64,000 bases of DNA from Deroplatys truncata. Its lineage: Eukaryota > Arthropoda > Insecta > Mantodea > Mantidae. A program made the translations under genes and the position numbers. The notes under the pieces are model-generated. The model was not told the origin of the DNA. It did no database searches and saw nothing but the letters and a program-made list of their open reading frames with translations. Shown piece after piece: positions 23,071 to 34,712 of the stretch. The DNA lies in the NCBI GenBank assembly GCA_030765065.1, contig CM060985.1, positions 7,812,001 through 7,876,000 on the forward strand, read 5' to 3'. The first letter of the stretch is position 1; each line of letters begins with the position of its first letter.

Positions 23071-23922
23071 CACTATAAGCTGAAAGGAGAAGTAATCAAA
23101 ACTTAAATGTATCACTCCGCCAAGCACATGGCAACACCACGTGGAGGATGACGGGAACTAAGCACTGAGAGAGGAAATGGCTTCAGACAGAATGCTAGCT
23201 TGGGGATAAGTAGCTTTTAAACATTGTAGTCTTGTTCCTATATTTTACCTTATAACACACAATACTAAGAGTAGACAAATAAAAGCTGTACCTGAACAGT
23301 TTGGCATTAAAGGTAGTGGATTAAACTGTTCTTAACTTCAGGCTTTAGAAATCATTCATTTAATGACTAATATCAATATACCACCTTTGCTTTAACCTTT
23401 TATGAGTCAACAAGTTAAATAACGATTAGCACTATAGGTTAAAACACAACAGAAAACTAATGCAACCCAAGCCATCCAAGCAACAATCCTGCATCACTAA
23501 CGAAGAACTTCAATTATTGCTAAACAATGGCCAACCATATTCTTTGTTGATTAACAGTGGATACGTTTCAAAGAATTTGTTAAAAGCATTTAACACAATT
23601 GTCTTCTTTCCATTTCCTGCATTTATGTTTTCTGCAGTGGCACAAGATTCTAAGCTGGAAACAAAGTGTGCATAGCCTCTTAAACCCTCTGATATATCGG
23701 TTCATGTAGTTATAGGTGACATTTAGTTTCATAAATTTAACGGTTACAGTAATGAGTTTTTTTAAATTTCTCTGCACGAGAATAACCACAAAATGTTACG
23801 ATATGAACTGAACTGTTTTTTGTAGAGGAAGGCACAACATGCTAAGCAGGAAAGGTTGTAATTTGTTCACAGCCAATGAGGTGCCACATGGTTTTGTTTA
23901 CTTCTCCTTTTAGCTTATAGTG
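23071..23922. mobile_element. Element with CACTATAAG terminal inverted repeats
   Basis: The left end cactataagctgaaaggaga then agtaatcaaaac pairs with the right end, whose reverse complement is cactataagctaaaaggaga then agtaaacaaaac. The inverted repeats are about 32 bp with two mismatches and lie 852 bp apart. There is no coding frame inside, so it is probably a non-autonomous DNA transposon. The CACTA start recalls the CACTA/EnSpm and Chapaev groups, but I see no target-site duplication, so the superfamily is open. Confidence 0.65.
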
Positions 23923-24039
23923 GAAACATAATCAGTTAATTAATATACTGGTGTGTACCAGCCATGACAATACCGTCCACATGTCTTCTAGGGGATGAAA
24001 AGCAGCTACTGCAATTCATAACTGATAACTGATTAATAA

Positions 24040-24700
24040 ATGACATACATTTATGCCACATGTGTGAGAATGTTGTCAGAGCTGCGGAGGAGGCATCCAA
24101 CAATGATAATTAGTGTGAAAATGGGAAGCTTCCTCGACAGCATGATTATGGATGAACTAAGGTGTTCACCACACACCATAGTGAACTGGTCCCACTACTG
24201 CGACTTCAAGAACCAGAAGGCCATTTAAGATGTGGGAACTGTGCTCGAAATTGACAAATCAAAATTCGGCTGTAGAATATACAACCAAGAACATCGTGTT
24301 GAGGCCAGTGTGTGTACAAAGGGAAGTGCACTCGCAACTTCTTCCTTGTGCCCATTGAAATTATACACAGGGAAACTCAACTTGCCATCATCCAGGAATA
24401 GATTTTACCCGGAATCACTATAATATCCGACTACTGGAAGTTGTACAGGATAAAGGTCTCCAGCACCTCTGGATAAACCACTCCGTGGAATTGGAGAATC
24501 TGCATAAGCTGACTGGCCAACATCTCCCCATTCACACAAACAGCATCAAAAGCGAGCAGAAGAATGTAAATATACCATCCCTGTCTTCATTCACAGATGC
24601 GGCCGTTTGCTGGATACTTAGCTGTCTTCAAAGGGATCAACAAGGAAAGACTACATAAACTCATAATTGAAGCAGCTGAAGATTTTCTCCCAGAAGTTTA
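24040..24700 (+). pseudogene. Merlin-like (ISXO2/IS1016-type) transposase, decayed
   Basis: Frames joined in order give the DDE domain of ISXO2-type transposases, known in animals as Merlin. ISVKMGSFLDSMIMDEL and CSPHTIVNWSHYC come first. Next is VGTVLEIDKSKFGCRIYNQ then EHRVEASV (the EIDESKFGKRKYNRGHRVEG block, with the first catalytic D). In another frame follow IIQEWILPGITIISDYWKLY (stop at the position shown as W) with the second D, then LWINHSVELEN, and IHTNSIKSEQKN in place of the HTNTIESTWR block (E changed to K). At least two frameshifts and several stops are present. No flanking inverted repeats were found. The protein family acts by cut-and-paste with 8-9-bp target duplications; this copy is dead. 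Confidence 0.75.
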
Positions 24701-25409
24701 AAATCTATTTACCCCTTAAATTCTGCTTGTTACGTTAACTTTTATACTTACAATTTTTTTAACTTCATATAAAACAAAAACAGTTTTTAGGAACTGGTTG
24801 TAATAATTGCATCTTAACCGTGGGTATTATTTACCTAGTAATCCCTTCCACTAACTTGGTAACAAAACCAAAAAACTTAGATATTGCAAATTAACATATT
24901 TCTTAAAGGCAGTCTTTTCTATTGTGTATTTTGGCTTTATACAGATTACTCACACTATTTTTCCCTCTATATTGTTGGCTCTGCAGCATCATCCCCTATA
25001 GCGGCCGAGCACCCTCTGTGGCCATAGTGTGAACTATCCCTTCCAAATGAGTACTACACTTTGGCCAAAAAATGTTTAAAATTGGTACAAAATTAAGGAT
25101 AGTTTGGATGTGCAGCATTCAAATTGAGGTTACATTTGAAGACTTCCAAACAGAGGCAAATGGCTAAAGAAATATAACCCACTGCAAATCGGTGGGAGGA
25201 AATCAAATACAACAGTGTTTTTTTTTTCCTTTCTTTATTTCTGTATTCCAAATGGGTGTAGTGTGATGCAATGGTTTGCCATGTAAGGGACCACTAATAC
25301 GAAAGTTCTCATTTAAGATGTAACATTGTTAGAAAAGGTCACATGAAATATTACTAGACACAAACAAAAAGAGAAAAATCAGGGCCTGAAGCAACACTAT
25401 GTTTCAAAG

Positions 25410-26600
25410 AGCACCTCTGGTAAAGGAATTGTAACTTACCATTACAAGAGTAGTTTCCAAAATGAGTAAGAACTGCCTTCCTACAAAGTCTACCACTTAG
25501 AGTAGACAGGATATTCCTTCGAACATGTCCATCGACTTATTTTCTAAGTCCGAGGAAAGCTTCATGCACATGCGCGGGATGTGATGGCTCTCATATCAGC
25601 TGCACAAGAGGATGCCACCAACTTAAAGAAAACAAAAAGCAACTATGAAACAAACTCACCTAAATGCTATCCAAACGAGCAATGTTGGTAGTGATTAAGT
25701 GTTATAAAAATGTTAAAGAAGCACAGGCAAATTGTACGTATACAATAATTATGAGAAAAGCCAAAACTAGTCATAAAACCAAAAAATACCACACATTCCT
25801 GCTCTAAGTCTAATCTAAAGCACACTTAAAACACTACACTATAGAATACATGCTCCTAATGTCCTCAATTTTTTCTTGAAAGGCGTCTGTTTGTGATTCT
25901 TGAAGTCCTGATGCCACAAGTTTTCGGGCAGGTGTTCATCCACCTGGTCACGTCAAATACCACCCATCAACAACCGTACCGTAGACTTCGCCAGCACAAG
26001 TTGGTGTGAGCACTGCTCACTGGATCCACAAAGTTAACAGGTTTAGTGTTAAATGTGCAGCAAACCCACAATAACCTCTCCACCAATCGGGTTGTATGGT
26101 GGCCGTGAACTCAACATGTTGAGATATCAGATGGTAAAGGTTGATTTTCCTTCTATTTCGGACAATTTAAAATGCAATGTCCCACACACATCTCTTCATT
26201 TCTGTATAGCGGGGGCAAGGTCTACTTTACTCGTGAAGCGGTTCATTTTTAAATTTCCTACCCGAAATCTCTCTACAGAATGAGGTGGACAGACTGGTGA
26301 ACAAACTTTCAAACAGATAACAATGAAAAATGTGTTATGTTGTGCACGTGTATCTGGGCTATTTATTTTGATTTGGGGACTAACACTTAATGTTGGCAGA
26401 TTTGAAAAGGCAGAGGTAGTTGTGCATTGCCCTGATATTGCACTTACAAAATATCTAGAGTTAGTTGACATGTTCAGAAGAAGAGCCGAGTAGACATCTT
26501 CTCACGGACAACACGTCATCATTAACTGCTAACATTTAAACATCAGCTGTAAAATGTCTTTACACAGTCCTGAATAACACATACAACTGTAATTTTAAGC
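25410..26600. repeat. Repeat D copy split by an insertion
   Basis: 25,410-25,508 and 26,488-26,600 together match 5,505-5,650 (acttcctaaagtctgccact-like, then agaatagacatcttctcac). The two halves are separated by the 979-bp element described next. Confidence 0.7.
25509..26487. mobile_element. 979-bp non-autonomous DNA transposon with 9-bp target duplication
   Basis: The left end ggatattccttcgaacatgt and the reverse complement of the right end, ggctcttcttctgaacatgt, share 16 of 21 positions, with a perfect gaacatgtc core. The 9-bp gagtagaca is present on both sides (25,500-25,508 and 26,488-26,496) and occurs once, as gaatagaca, in the uninterrupted repeat D near 5,540. Nine-base duplications fit Merlin or Mutator-type transposition. 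No transposase is encoded within. Confidence 0.8.
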
Positions 26601-26798
26601 TACATTAATATACAAAGAATAATTATTATTTTTAATGTTATGTGACGGGTAATGCAAATTTTTTTTAATGAAAACTGAAATTTTGCCTTTTTTAAGTTTC
26701 TAAGCGAGTTTTAAATTCTAAAAGAACCTGTCCCCCAAAAAATTGAAACCTTCACAGAATCTTATGCAAACAACAAACATTTAAGTACAACATGAACT

Positions 26799-28142
26799 TG
26801 AGTCACTCCACATCAAACCGAACACACACAAAACATCACTTTCTCTGAATTTTAGTTCACGTGTTCCACACATAAAATAAATCTACATTTTACATTTTGC
26901 AGAAAATCAAATTATTTTAGGATTCACAGAGTACTAAACATTTTTCTTAAATGCACACAATGTCTCATAAAAGCAATTTATTCTCTAAATACAGAATAGT
27001 TCAGCTTTTTGCATTAAAGTTCATTCTTAGCTATGTGATTTCTGAAGGTGCATACTCAGTGAACTGAAGAAATGTAGCTATGACTATTGCTTCAGTCCAT
27101 TTAATGCTTCCAAGCATAACACAAGGCAGAAATCATTAAGCTTAGTTACAAGCAATATGCTTACAAACTTAAAAATGGAGAATTTAACTTTGTCACCAGA
27201 CCTAAAACTACATGATGCGCGTTGTAAAAAAAAAAAACCAAAGTACTCCCACTGATAACAGTGATTGTGTGCTACAAACTGCCATTTGAACAGAGTGACC
27301 ATTTTCGGCAAGATACAGCAACGCAAAAGGGATCCTTGGTACCTTAGAGCTAAATTCATTTATTTCATCCACCAATAATAACCAGATGGTATTTACTTGA
27401 CCCAAAGGGGAAAATGTGCACATTTAAATTGTAGTTAAGTTGCTTTCCATAGGATAAGATTGAAAGTTTGAATGTTACTCACTGTATGCCAAATTTAAGT
27501 TACATGTGAATAAACTAGTGCAACTAAAGCGCTGTGAACATTTGACAAGGCATCAAATGACAAAGACTGCTGCTGCTACTCTCGTCGCGCCGAACTTGTA
27601 TCCTGCTAAGCACCGCTGTTATTTTATTTAAAATTGGCTAAATTGTCATACTGTTTCCCCGCATTTATACGTGAAGTAAACTGAGTTAACTATACATCAT
27701 CCAATCCTTGTTTTATGTAAATATACACCAAAGACTACAAGGATGTTTTTATAACATTTATACAAATTTAAACTTGGGGGTTAATAGGGATATATAGTTT
27801 TTGAATGTTTGGATTTTAAAAATTGATGTAAATAGTTAATTTTATCAATTACAATAAACATTAAGCGAAATATTACATATTAAGCTTTGCATTGCACTTT
27901 ATGACATAATTTTATCACTTATCGCCTGTGAGATATTCCAATTTAAAGGTAGAGAGGTGTGCGTTTTTCTCAAGTGGAGTTGCGCAACACTTTAAAAATA
28001 TCGTGATTTAATAAAAAAAGGGGGTAAGAATTTAAAACATAATTCACTTTGTTTTTGTAATCCATTGAACAAATTTGAAGTGAAGTGGAGACTGATGGTC
28101 AGATTTTGTGAAAAGTTGTGCGACTTGACGTGGAATGACTCA
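26799..28142. mobile_element. 1.34-kb element of repeats E and F with terminal inverted repeats
   Basis: The left end tgagtcactccacatcaaac then cgaacac (26,799) is matched by the reverse complement of the right end, tgagtcattccacgtcaagt then cgcacaac (28,142). The left half is repeat E (to about 27,300) and the right half is repeat F (from about 27,650). No transposase-like frame is seen. The family recurs at 11.7 kb (E) and 17.6-18.9 kb (F and reversed E). Superfamily not assigned. Confidence 0.7.
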
Positions 28143-28766
28143 CTTTCAGGAAGTTACCTTATAACGTAAACATACATTAGTATCTTTACTTCCTTTTAAT
28201 CCTCGTAATTTCCTTACCTAGACGTGTTGAGTTACATTTGTAATACTTTGAAACACCAGCCTTATTAAAAATTCTGTCACAGCGACGTATTTGAATATTA
28301 CAATCAGCATGCGCCATTTCCAAATCTCCTCCGCAGCACGAACTACCAACTGCCTTTGTGCTCGCTATCGAATTGTATCAGAAAGAGAATTTTCTGGTGC
28401 AGTATTCACCAACTTAACATAAATATTAAACAAAATATTATGAACTTATACCCCTATTGATTTTATTGTTCAAATCTAAATAAACCTAATTGCAAATCAA
28501 CAACATTTCAGTTTTAGCTGCAACTGTTGTCTTCCTGGCAATTATATCCATCTACATTATACATGGCTGTTTGAATATTTTAAAATATACGAAAAAGATA
28601 CCAGAACTAAATACACGGATGGTGCATATGCAGAAATTCAATATAAACGCTTATAAATGAAAATAAACCAAATTGTGGTGCTTTAGAATGAAAAAATTCA
28701 AGGCCAAAACATGGCAGCATTGTCGCTGGTTGAGAATTACACAGTTCCAGCTAACCAAATATAAAT

Positions 28767-28830
28767 ATAATTGTCGTGTTTCAGAAGTGAAGTAACACGA
28801 AACCCTTCAATTCTGAAACATGACAATTAT
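28767..28830. other. Strong hairpin
   Basis: The arms at 28,767-28,792 (starting ataattgtcgtgtttcagaa) and 28,805-28,830 pair at 24 of 26 positions around a 12-base loop. It is not followed by a T-run typical of a terminator, and I recognise no RNA family. It could be a miRNA-like fold or a small palindrome left by a transposon. Confidence 0.6.
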
Positions 28831-29054
28831 TCGCTCGTTCTATTTCAAATTACCATTTTACTTAATTACATAATAGATTATATTATTGAATTACCATATC
28901 AAAACGACATACAAAACCATTATTTCCCCAGAAATGCTCCTTATAATCATTTTCAATCCTTATTTTAATATGACATAAAAATGAGAGTAGGTAAGGTGAT
29001 AATATTGTATGCAATGTGAGCATTATAGCTTGAGTACATTCATATACACAGATC

Positions 29055-29205
29055 TTTTTATAAAAGTGACTTTTTCTCTTTTTAAAAGGACAAAAAAAAA
29101 AAAAAAAGCATTTTCAATAAAATCTTGATATAATACATTTGGTAGGAATACAATACATACTCTACCTATCATAGGTAGGTATTAGAGAAAGTAAAAGGCA
29201 TATAC
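29055..29205 (-). repeat. Repeat A, terminal fragment
   Basis: The stretch gcattttcaataaaatcttg, a diverged taatacatttggtaggaata, and the self-pairing end ctacctatcataggtag then tagagaaagtaaaagg mark the repeat A end in reverse. A 17-base A run precedes it. Confidence 0.6.
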
Positions 29206-29381
29206 ACAAGACTAGTTATATTGTTTGTTTGTTTATTCATTTGGTCCCACCGTAAGCAATGCTCAGGGACATTGAACATGTCATACAATTATGAAATATG
29301 CAGCATAACTAATAAACATTCCCAGCATCAAGAACTTGTTTAACTAATAACATACCCAACATCAATAATATTTCTCCCTCT

Positions 29382-29426
<45 letters not shown>
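29382..29426. repeat. (CT)n microsatellite
   Basis: About 22 uninterrupted CT units within the 3' region of the LINE remnant. Confidence 0.9.
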
Positions 29427-29599
29427 CACACCATGCATTATCTAAGAAATGAAAATTTTCAAAACAACACCAATTCAAGAGTAAACATCTCAACATGCAT
29501 TACAGTAGAACAATAACAAATAAGTGTAAGTCACTATCATATGCCATCTGCTCTGTGTATTGAATATTTATATTTTGCTCGACATATTAAAAAATTCCT

Positions 29600-30600
29600 C
29601 CATAGTATATGGGGAATGAGTATATAAGAAAGACTTTAGCTCTTAAAGATTTTATGTTGATTAGGCTTGCCTAATAGTTTTAAGTAGCATGGAAGGTTAT
29701 TATAAATTGTTATTGCAGAACAGTAACATCATTTTTGGGATAATTTTAAGCTATTTGCTGGCCTATGTAAATTGCCTGCATGCCTTGCATTGTGGCCATG
29801 CGCAGCTAGGTTTATTGTGAAGTTATCGTAATTGTCTGTAAAGTAGCTCAAGAGAGAATATACGTATTCACCAGTGAGAGTAAGAATTTTTGGGTTTTGA
29901 ACAAGGGTCTACAGGAATGACGGGACACAACACCACAGATAATATGCATGGCCTTTTTTTGTAATATAAATACTCACTTGCTATGTGCCAAATTACCCCA
30001 GAACATTATTTCGTATTGCAACAGGGAGTGAAAGCATGCAAAATATGCTGTTCTTAAGGCATTTTGGTGGAGCAAATTTTTTAAGTTTCTTAAGGCAAAG
30101 CAAGCCGAGCTGAGTTTTGGCAGCATGATTTTTATTTGTTTTCTCCAGTTGAGCTCTCCATCTATTTGAAGCCCAAGAAATTTTGTATCAGATACCTTAT
30201 TTGTGGTGTAATTGTTGTACATGATTGTTAATTCACTCACTTGTTTATGCTTCATTTGAAATTGAATAAAATTGGTTTTATCATAGTTTAATGAAAGCTT
30301 ATTAGCTTCAATCCAAAAGTTGAGCTGTTCGAACACTTTATAGACAGAATTTCTTAATTGCTGATGTGGCTTTTCAGATATAAGTACACTGGTATCATCT
30401 GCAAAACGCACAGTTATTGAATCTTCACTAAGATAATATGGAGATCGTTTGTAAATATTAAAAATAACAAAGGACCAAATATAAAACCTTGTGGGACACC
30501 TCTAGTAATAACACCTGGTTCTGAATCACAACCATTGATTCTGGTTATCTGGATCCTATTATATGGTATTAAAAGTGTAAGTACCTATGTATGAAGGTCC
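29600..30600 (-). pseudogene. CR1-like LINE reverse transcriptase, 3' half
   Basis: The minus strand encodes the back half of a LINE reverse transcriptase. TRGVPQGFIFGPLLFLIFTND lies in one frame near 30,510. The long open segment 29,974-30,411 (145 codons) begins RFADDTSVLISEKPHQQL, with the catalytic ADD box intact. The thumb continues FWIEANKLSLNYDKTNFIQF and SDTKFLGLQIDGELNWRKQI, then the helical SLLQYEIMFWGNLAHSK. The usual C-terminal tail, HGHNARHAGNLHRPANSL, is readable near 29,800. One frameshift at about 30,415 separates PQG from ADD. The 5' end is truncated near 30,600 and the fingers are missing. It would copy LINE RNA if complete. Confidence 0.8.
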
Positions 30601-30604
30601 TATG

Positions 30605-31615
30605 TGCATGCAAATGCATCAAAATTGTTAAAAATATGAAATGAAGCAGAACGAAACAAATGTAATGTAAATAAATTAAATATTTCAACTTATTGTGACT
30701 TTTATATACTCAAATTATATTAAACAGCTGAAATGAATTATTAAACAAATATTGCTATTTTCACACTTATGCAGTTTTGATTATTCCAACTCTTCTTTAC
30801 CTTTGTTAATGAATTAGCAAATTGTGTAATTGTTGTGCACATGCATTTATTCTTCAGTTTGAAACAGTGTTCTTATATATATATATTTATTTTATGCCTT
30901 TTTCTCTGGGTAAGATAGGTATCTGCTGTTTTTTAATTTTCTGTGCTTTTTGCATTTTCCATACTTTAAATGATAACTATTTCATTTTTTAGTCAGATAA
31001 ATAAATAAGGCACAATTACTGAAAATAATTGTTAGGGAACTTCAGAATATTTCTGGATTATCTGACTATTGTTTCCCTTAACTTGTACAAATATGTAAAC
31101 ACATTATGGTATTTTAAGAAGTTCCTGGTTAACTATGAAGGAATTCAACAATGTTTCATAGCTTTATAATGATTGTTATAATTGATGTTAACCTTGTTTT
31201 TAACACTGATCAATGTACATCTCTTTTTCTTTTTTGATGTATGTGTGGTTTATTTATTGATTGTTTTGTTTGTTTAATCATTTGCATTAAAAAATTGTTT
31301 AAACATTTTTTATTTTATTACAAGTTACTGTTTAGCTTCCTCATATGGCACCAGGTATCTAACAGAGATACTTCTGCACCAAACAAGACTCTCAGAAGAA
31401 TCTTGAAACCCTTAAACATTTAAAATGAAAATTTGAAATAGTATTGGAAGTACAATCATGTTAAACTGCATGAATTATCAGTTTCAAGCAAGTCTTGGAT
31501 ATGGTGAATAAGTAAAATGATTAAGTTCTAGAATGTTAATGAAGAATTATAACAATGAAGTGTATTAAATGTTATTTATAGAGATAAATGCAGATATTAC
31601 TTTTTATTTACATTT
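30605..31615. other. Unassigned AT-rich tract
   Basis: No family recognised. It contains a short (TA)n run near 30,875 and only short frames. Confidence 0.4.
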
Positions 31616-31700
31616 TGAGATTTCCAAGAACTGGTGAGAAACACTTGCACAGGAATCTGTAACAAAGACATATAGCAATGGCTCTTTTCTTACCTTACAG

Positions 31701-31907
31701 TAAAAAATAAATTGAGTTTTATTTATGGATGCTCTTTAACTGCTGTGGTTCTTAGCGTCCCATTCTATATTGGGCATGAAAGACTGGTAATTTTGCTCAG
31801 AGGCCTCTTTATCAGGCTTGAGGTTCTTTTAGGTGCCATAAATCTATGACACGGGACCACCGGCTTTACTTCCCTTCCGAAGGAAGCCGTGCTAAGGATT
31901 TTTACGC
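31701..31907 (-). mobile_element. SINE B, 5'-truncated, inserted in the minisatellite
   Basis: The reversed SINE 3' end starts taaaaaataaattgagtttt and continues through the conserved cttagcgtcccattctatat block to ggatttttacgc. The A- and B-box head is missing. A 12-bp target duplication is visible: cttaccttacag (31,689-31,700) and cttaccttatag (31,908-31,919). Confidence 0.85.
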
Positions 31908-33254
31908 CTTACCTTATAGTGTCCTCAAGCCCTGTATAATATAATACACAGGAATGTGGAAAATAACACATATTCTGTTAATACAGTGATGACAGGTGAA
32001 CATAACATGATGATTCATGCAAAAAAGTTGTGACTCTGCCCTTACCTTTCAAGGTCTTCAAGCCCTGATAAAATATAAACAGAGGAATCTGTAACAAAAC
32101 AATGATGTTTTCTTAGTATAGTCATGATGATACAGTGGTGATACAGACAGAAAATGGTGACTCTTCTCTTACTTCTCAAAGACTTGATGCCCTGGTGAGA
32201 AATACCTGCAAAGGAATCTGTAACAAAACACAAGTATTCTTCAGTCGGATTAGCTTCAGAGGATGGGAACAACTGTTTCCCGAAACATGTTAAGTGGACA
32301 AATATTCTATTAGTATAGTGATGATGATACAGTGGTGATGCATTCAAGTAAGTGGTGACACTTCTCTTACCTTTCAAGGACTTCACGCCTCTGTGAGAAA
32401 CCCCTCAGAGGAACTTGTGACAATACACATATATTGTCTTAATACAGTGATGATGATACAAGTAACTGGTGACCCTTTTCTTACCTTTCAAGGACTTCAC
32501 GCCTCTGTGAGAAACCCCTCAGAGGAACTTGTAACAATACACATACATTGTCTTAATACAGTGATGATGATACAAGTAACTCGTGACCCTTTTCTTACCT
32601 TTCAAGGACTTCACACCTCTGTGAGAAACCCCTCAGAGGAACTTGTAACAATACACAGATATTGTCTTAATACAGTGATGATGATACAAGTAACTGATGA
32701 CTCTTCTGTTGCCTTTCAAGGACTTCACGCCTCTGTGAGAAACCCCTCAGAGGAACTTGTAACAATACACAGATATTGTCTTAATACAGTGATGATGATA
32801 CAAGTAACTGGTGACCCTTTTCTTACCTTTCAAGGACTTCACGCCTCTGTGAGAAACCCCTCAGAGGAACTTGTAACAATACACATACATTGTCTTAATA
32901 CAGTGATGATGATACAAGTAACTGGTGACCCTTTTCTTACCTTTCAAGGACTTCACGCCTCTGTGAGAAACCCCTCAGAGGAACTTGTAACAATACACAT
33001 ATATTGTCTTAATACAGTGATGATGATACAAGTAACTGGTGACCCTTTTCTTACCTTTCAAGGACTTCACACCTCTGTGAGAAACCCCTCAGAGGAACTT
33101 GTAACAATACACAGATATTGTCTTAATACAGTGATGATGATACAAGTAACTGATGACTCTTCTGTTGCCTTTCAAGGACTTCACGCCTCTGTGAGAAATA
33201 CCTGCAGAGGAATCTGTAACAAAACACAGATATTCTCTTAATTCACTGATCACG

Positions 33255-33480
33255 CAGTTTTTTTTCTAGTTCTACTTATGGACACTCTTTGCTACTATTG
33301 TCCTCAGCATCCCATTCTATATTGTGTGTGAAAGACCAAAAATCTTTCTCAGAGGCCTTGTTATGACTTTCTTTCATGTATCATAAAACTATAAAATGGC
33401 ACCAACAGCTTTACTTCCCTTCAAAGGAAGCCATGCTAAGGATTTTTACACCCGCAAAAATCCATCGTCTTCCATGCGAT
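33255..33480 (-). mobile_element. SINE B, diverged, in minisatellite
   Basis: Conserved SINE blocks cccattctatattgtgtgtg, ctttacttcccttcaaagg and aaaatccatcg are present in reverse orientation. The flanks attcactgat and attcaattgatgat may be a worn target duplication. Minisatellite sequence resumes on the right. Confidence 0.7.
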
Positions 33481-33539
33481 TCAATTGATGATACCGTGGT
33501 GATACATGCAAGTAACGGTTGACTCTTCTCTTACCTAAA

Positions 33540-33812
33540 GTAAATTAAATCAAGTTTTATTTATGGACGCTCTTTAACGCTGTGGTTCTTAGCGTCCCAT
33601 TCTATATTGGGCATGAAAGACCAACAATTTTGCTCAGAGGCCTCCTTATCAGACTTGAGATTCTTTTACATGCTGTAAATCTACAACACTGGACACTGGT
33701 TGTACTTCCCTTCCAAAGGAAGCCATGATACAGATTTTTACAGCTGAAAATATTCATCACCCTCCACCAGGTTACATCCCTGACTTCAGGAAGCAGAGGC
33801 TAGCATGGTACG
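33540..33812 (-). mobile_element. SINE B, near full length
   Basis: From the tail-side ttaaatcaagttttatttat to the head-side cagaggctagcatggtac. The B-box region is eroded (caggttacatccctgac). The right end abuts repeat A at about 33,815. Confidence 0.75.
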
Positions 33813-33814
33813 CC

Positions 33815-34712
33815 TAGAGTGCAGAGAAAGACTTTTATTTTCTCTACAATATACATAGTAGGTTCAGAAGGTATTTCATTCCACCCAAAAATTTTATACT
33901 GAGATTAAGAAAATATGTACTTTTAGGCCCCTGTATCCATAAAAAGCATTTTTAGAAAAAAAAAGTCTGTATGTGTGTGCCTGTGAAAAGCATAACTCAC
34001 AAACGAAAAGCCACGCAAATACCAAAGTTAGTGTTTAAGTTCAGTATGTTCCAAAGATGCGACCAAAGATTTTCAAGAAAATCCCCCTCCTCCAACCCCA
34101 GCTGCCCTTTACATTGAAACATTTTTCGAAAGTTTTGATTTTATAAAAAATGACTAACAATTTTGATTAAGATATATATACTTAAGCTTTTTACATGGAA
34201 AATAAAATGTATATCTTTAATTTTCTTGAAACACCCATGAAGTTTTCTCTTCATTCGGAAAGAATTTTGCATAATCTTGTACAAGTGGTAAGTGTTAAGC
34301 AAACGACGAAAACATACTACATAAAAAATGTATATTTCTTTAAAACACACAATTTCAAATAGCTTTTTTTTTGTGGCATTATCCATTTATGAGATATCCG
34401 TTATTTATGGTTCAAATTGCTCATTACTTTGTCATTCTTTTAAAGTCCTGTTAAAATTCAGTTGTTTCTCGCTATGTCATGGAAACAGTGTGGAATTTTA
34501 AGGCCAGTATATAGCGTCCAGTTCTTAAACATTTGACTATCACTGTTCTATAACAAAATATGTAATGTAGCTATTTCTGCAAAGGTTTATCTTGATTAAA
34601 ATGAAGTAGATAGAAAAATAAAAGTTTAGTAAGAATAGTTTGTATACCCATTAATAAAGGATAGAGGGAGGAGAGAGTCACGTGAATGTATGACATAAGA
34701 TTTTTTTACTCA
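33815..34712 (+). repeat. Repeat A, longest copy
   Basis: Shows the full order of landmarks, from gtgcagagaaagactttta and ctctacaatatacatagtag, through ttttatactgagattaag, gcataactcacaaacgaaaa, aagattttcaagaaaatccc, aaacacacaatttcaaatag, gtttctcgctatgtcatgg, ttatcttgattaaaatgaag, to gagagagtcacgtgaatgt. About 0.9 kb, non-coding. Confidence 0.85.

Larger units (their letters stand above)
31617..33540. repeat. 117-bp minisatellite array
   Basis: The core at about 32,375-33,240 has about seven well-preserved 117-bp units (start ggacttcacgcctctgtgag, later cagaggaacttgtaacaata, then tacagtgatgatgatacaag). Because 117 is divisible by 3 and the unit lacks stops in one frame, it yields a 282-codon repetitive open frame that I regard as non-genic. 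More divergent units flank it (31,617-31,700, 31,908-32,375, 33,490-33,540). Units three and seven share a variant (gatgactcttctgttgcc), suggesting a four-unit higher-order repeat of about 468 bp. Confidence 0.9.
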
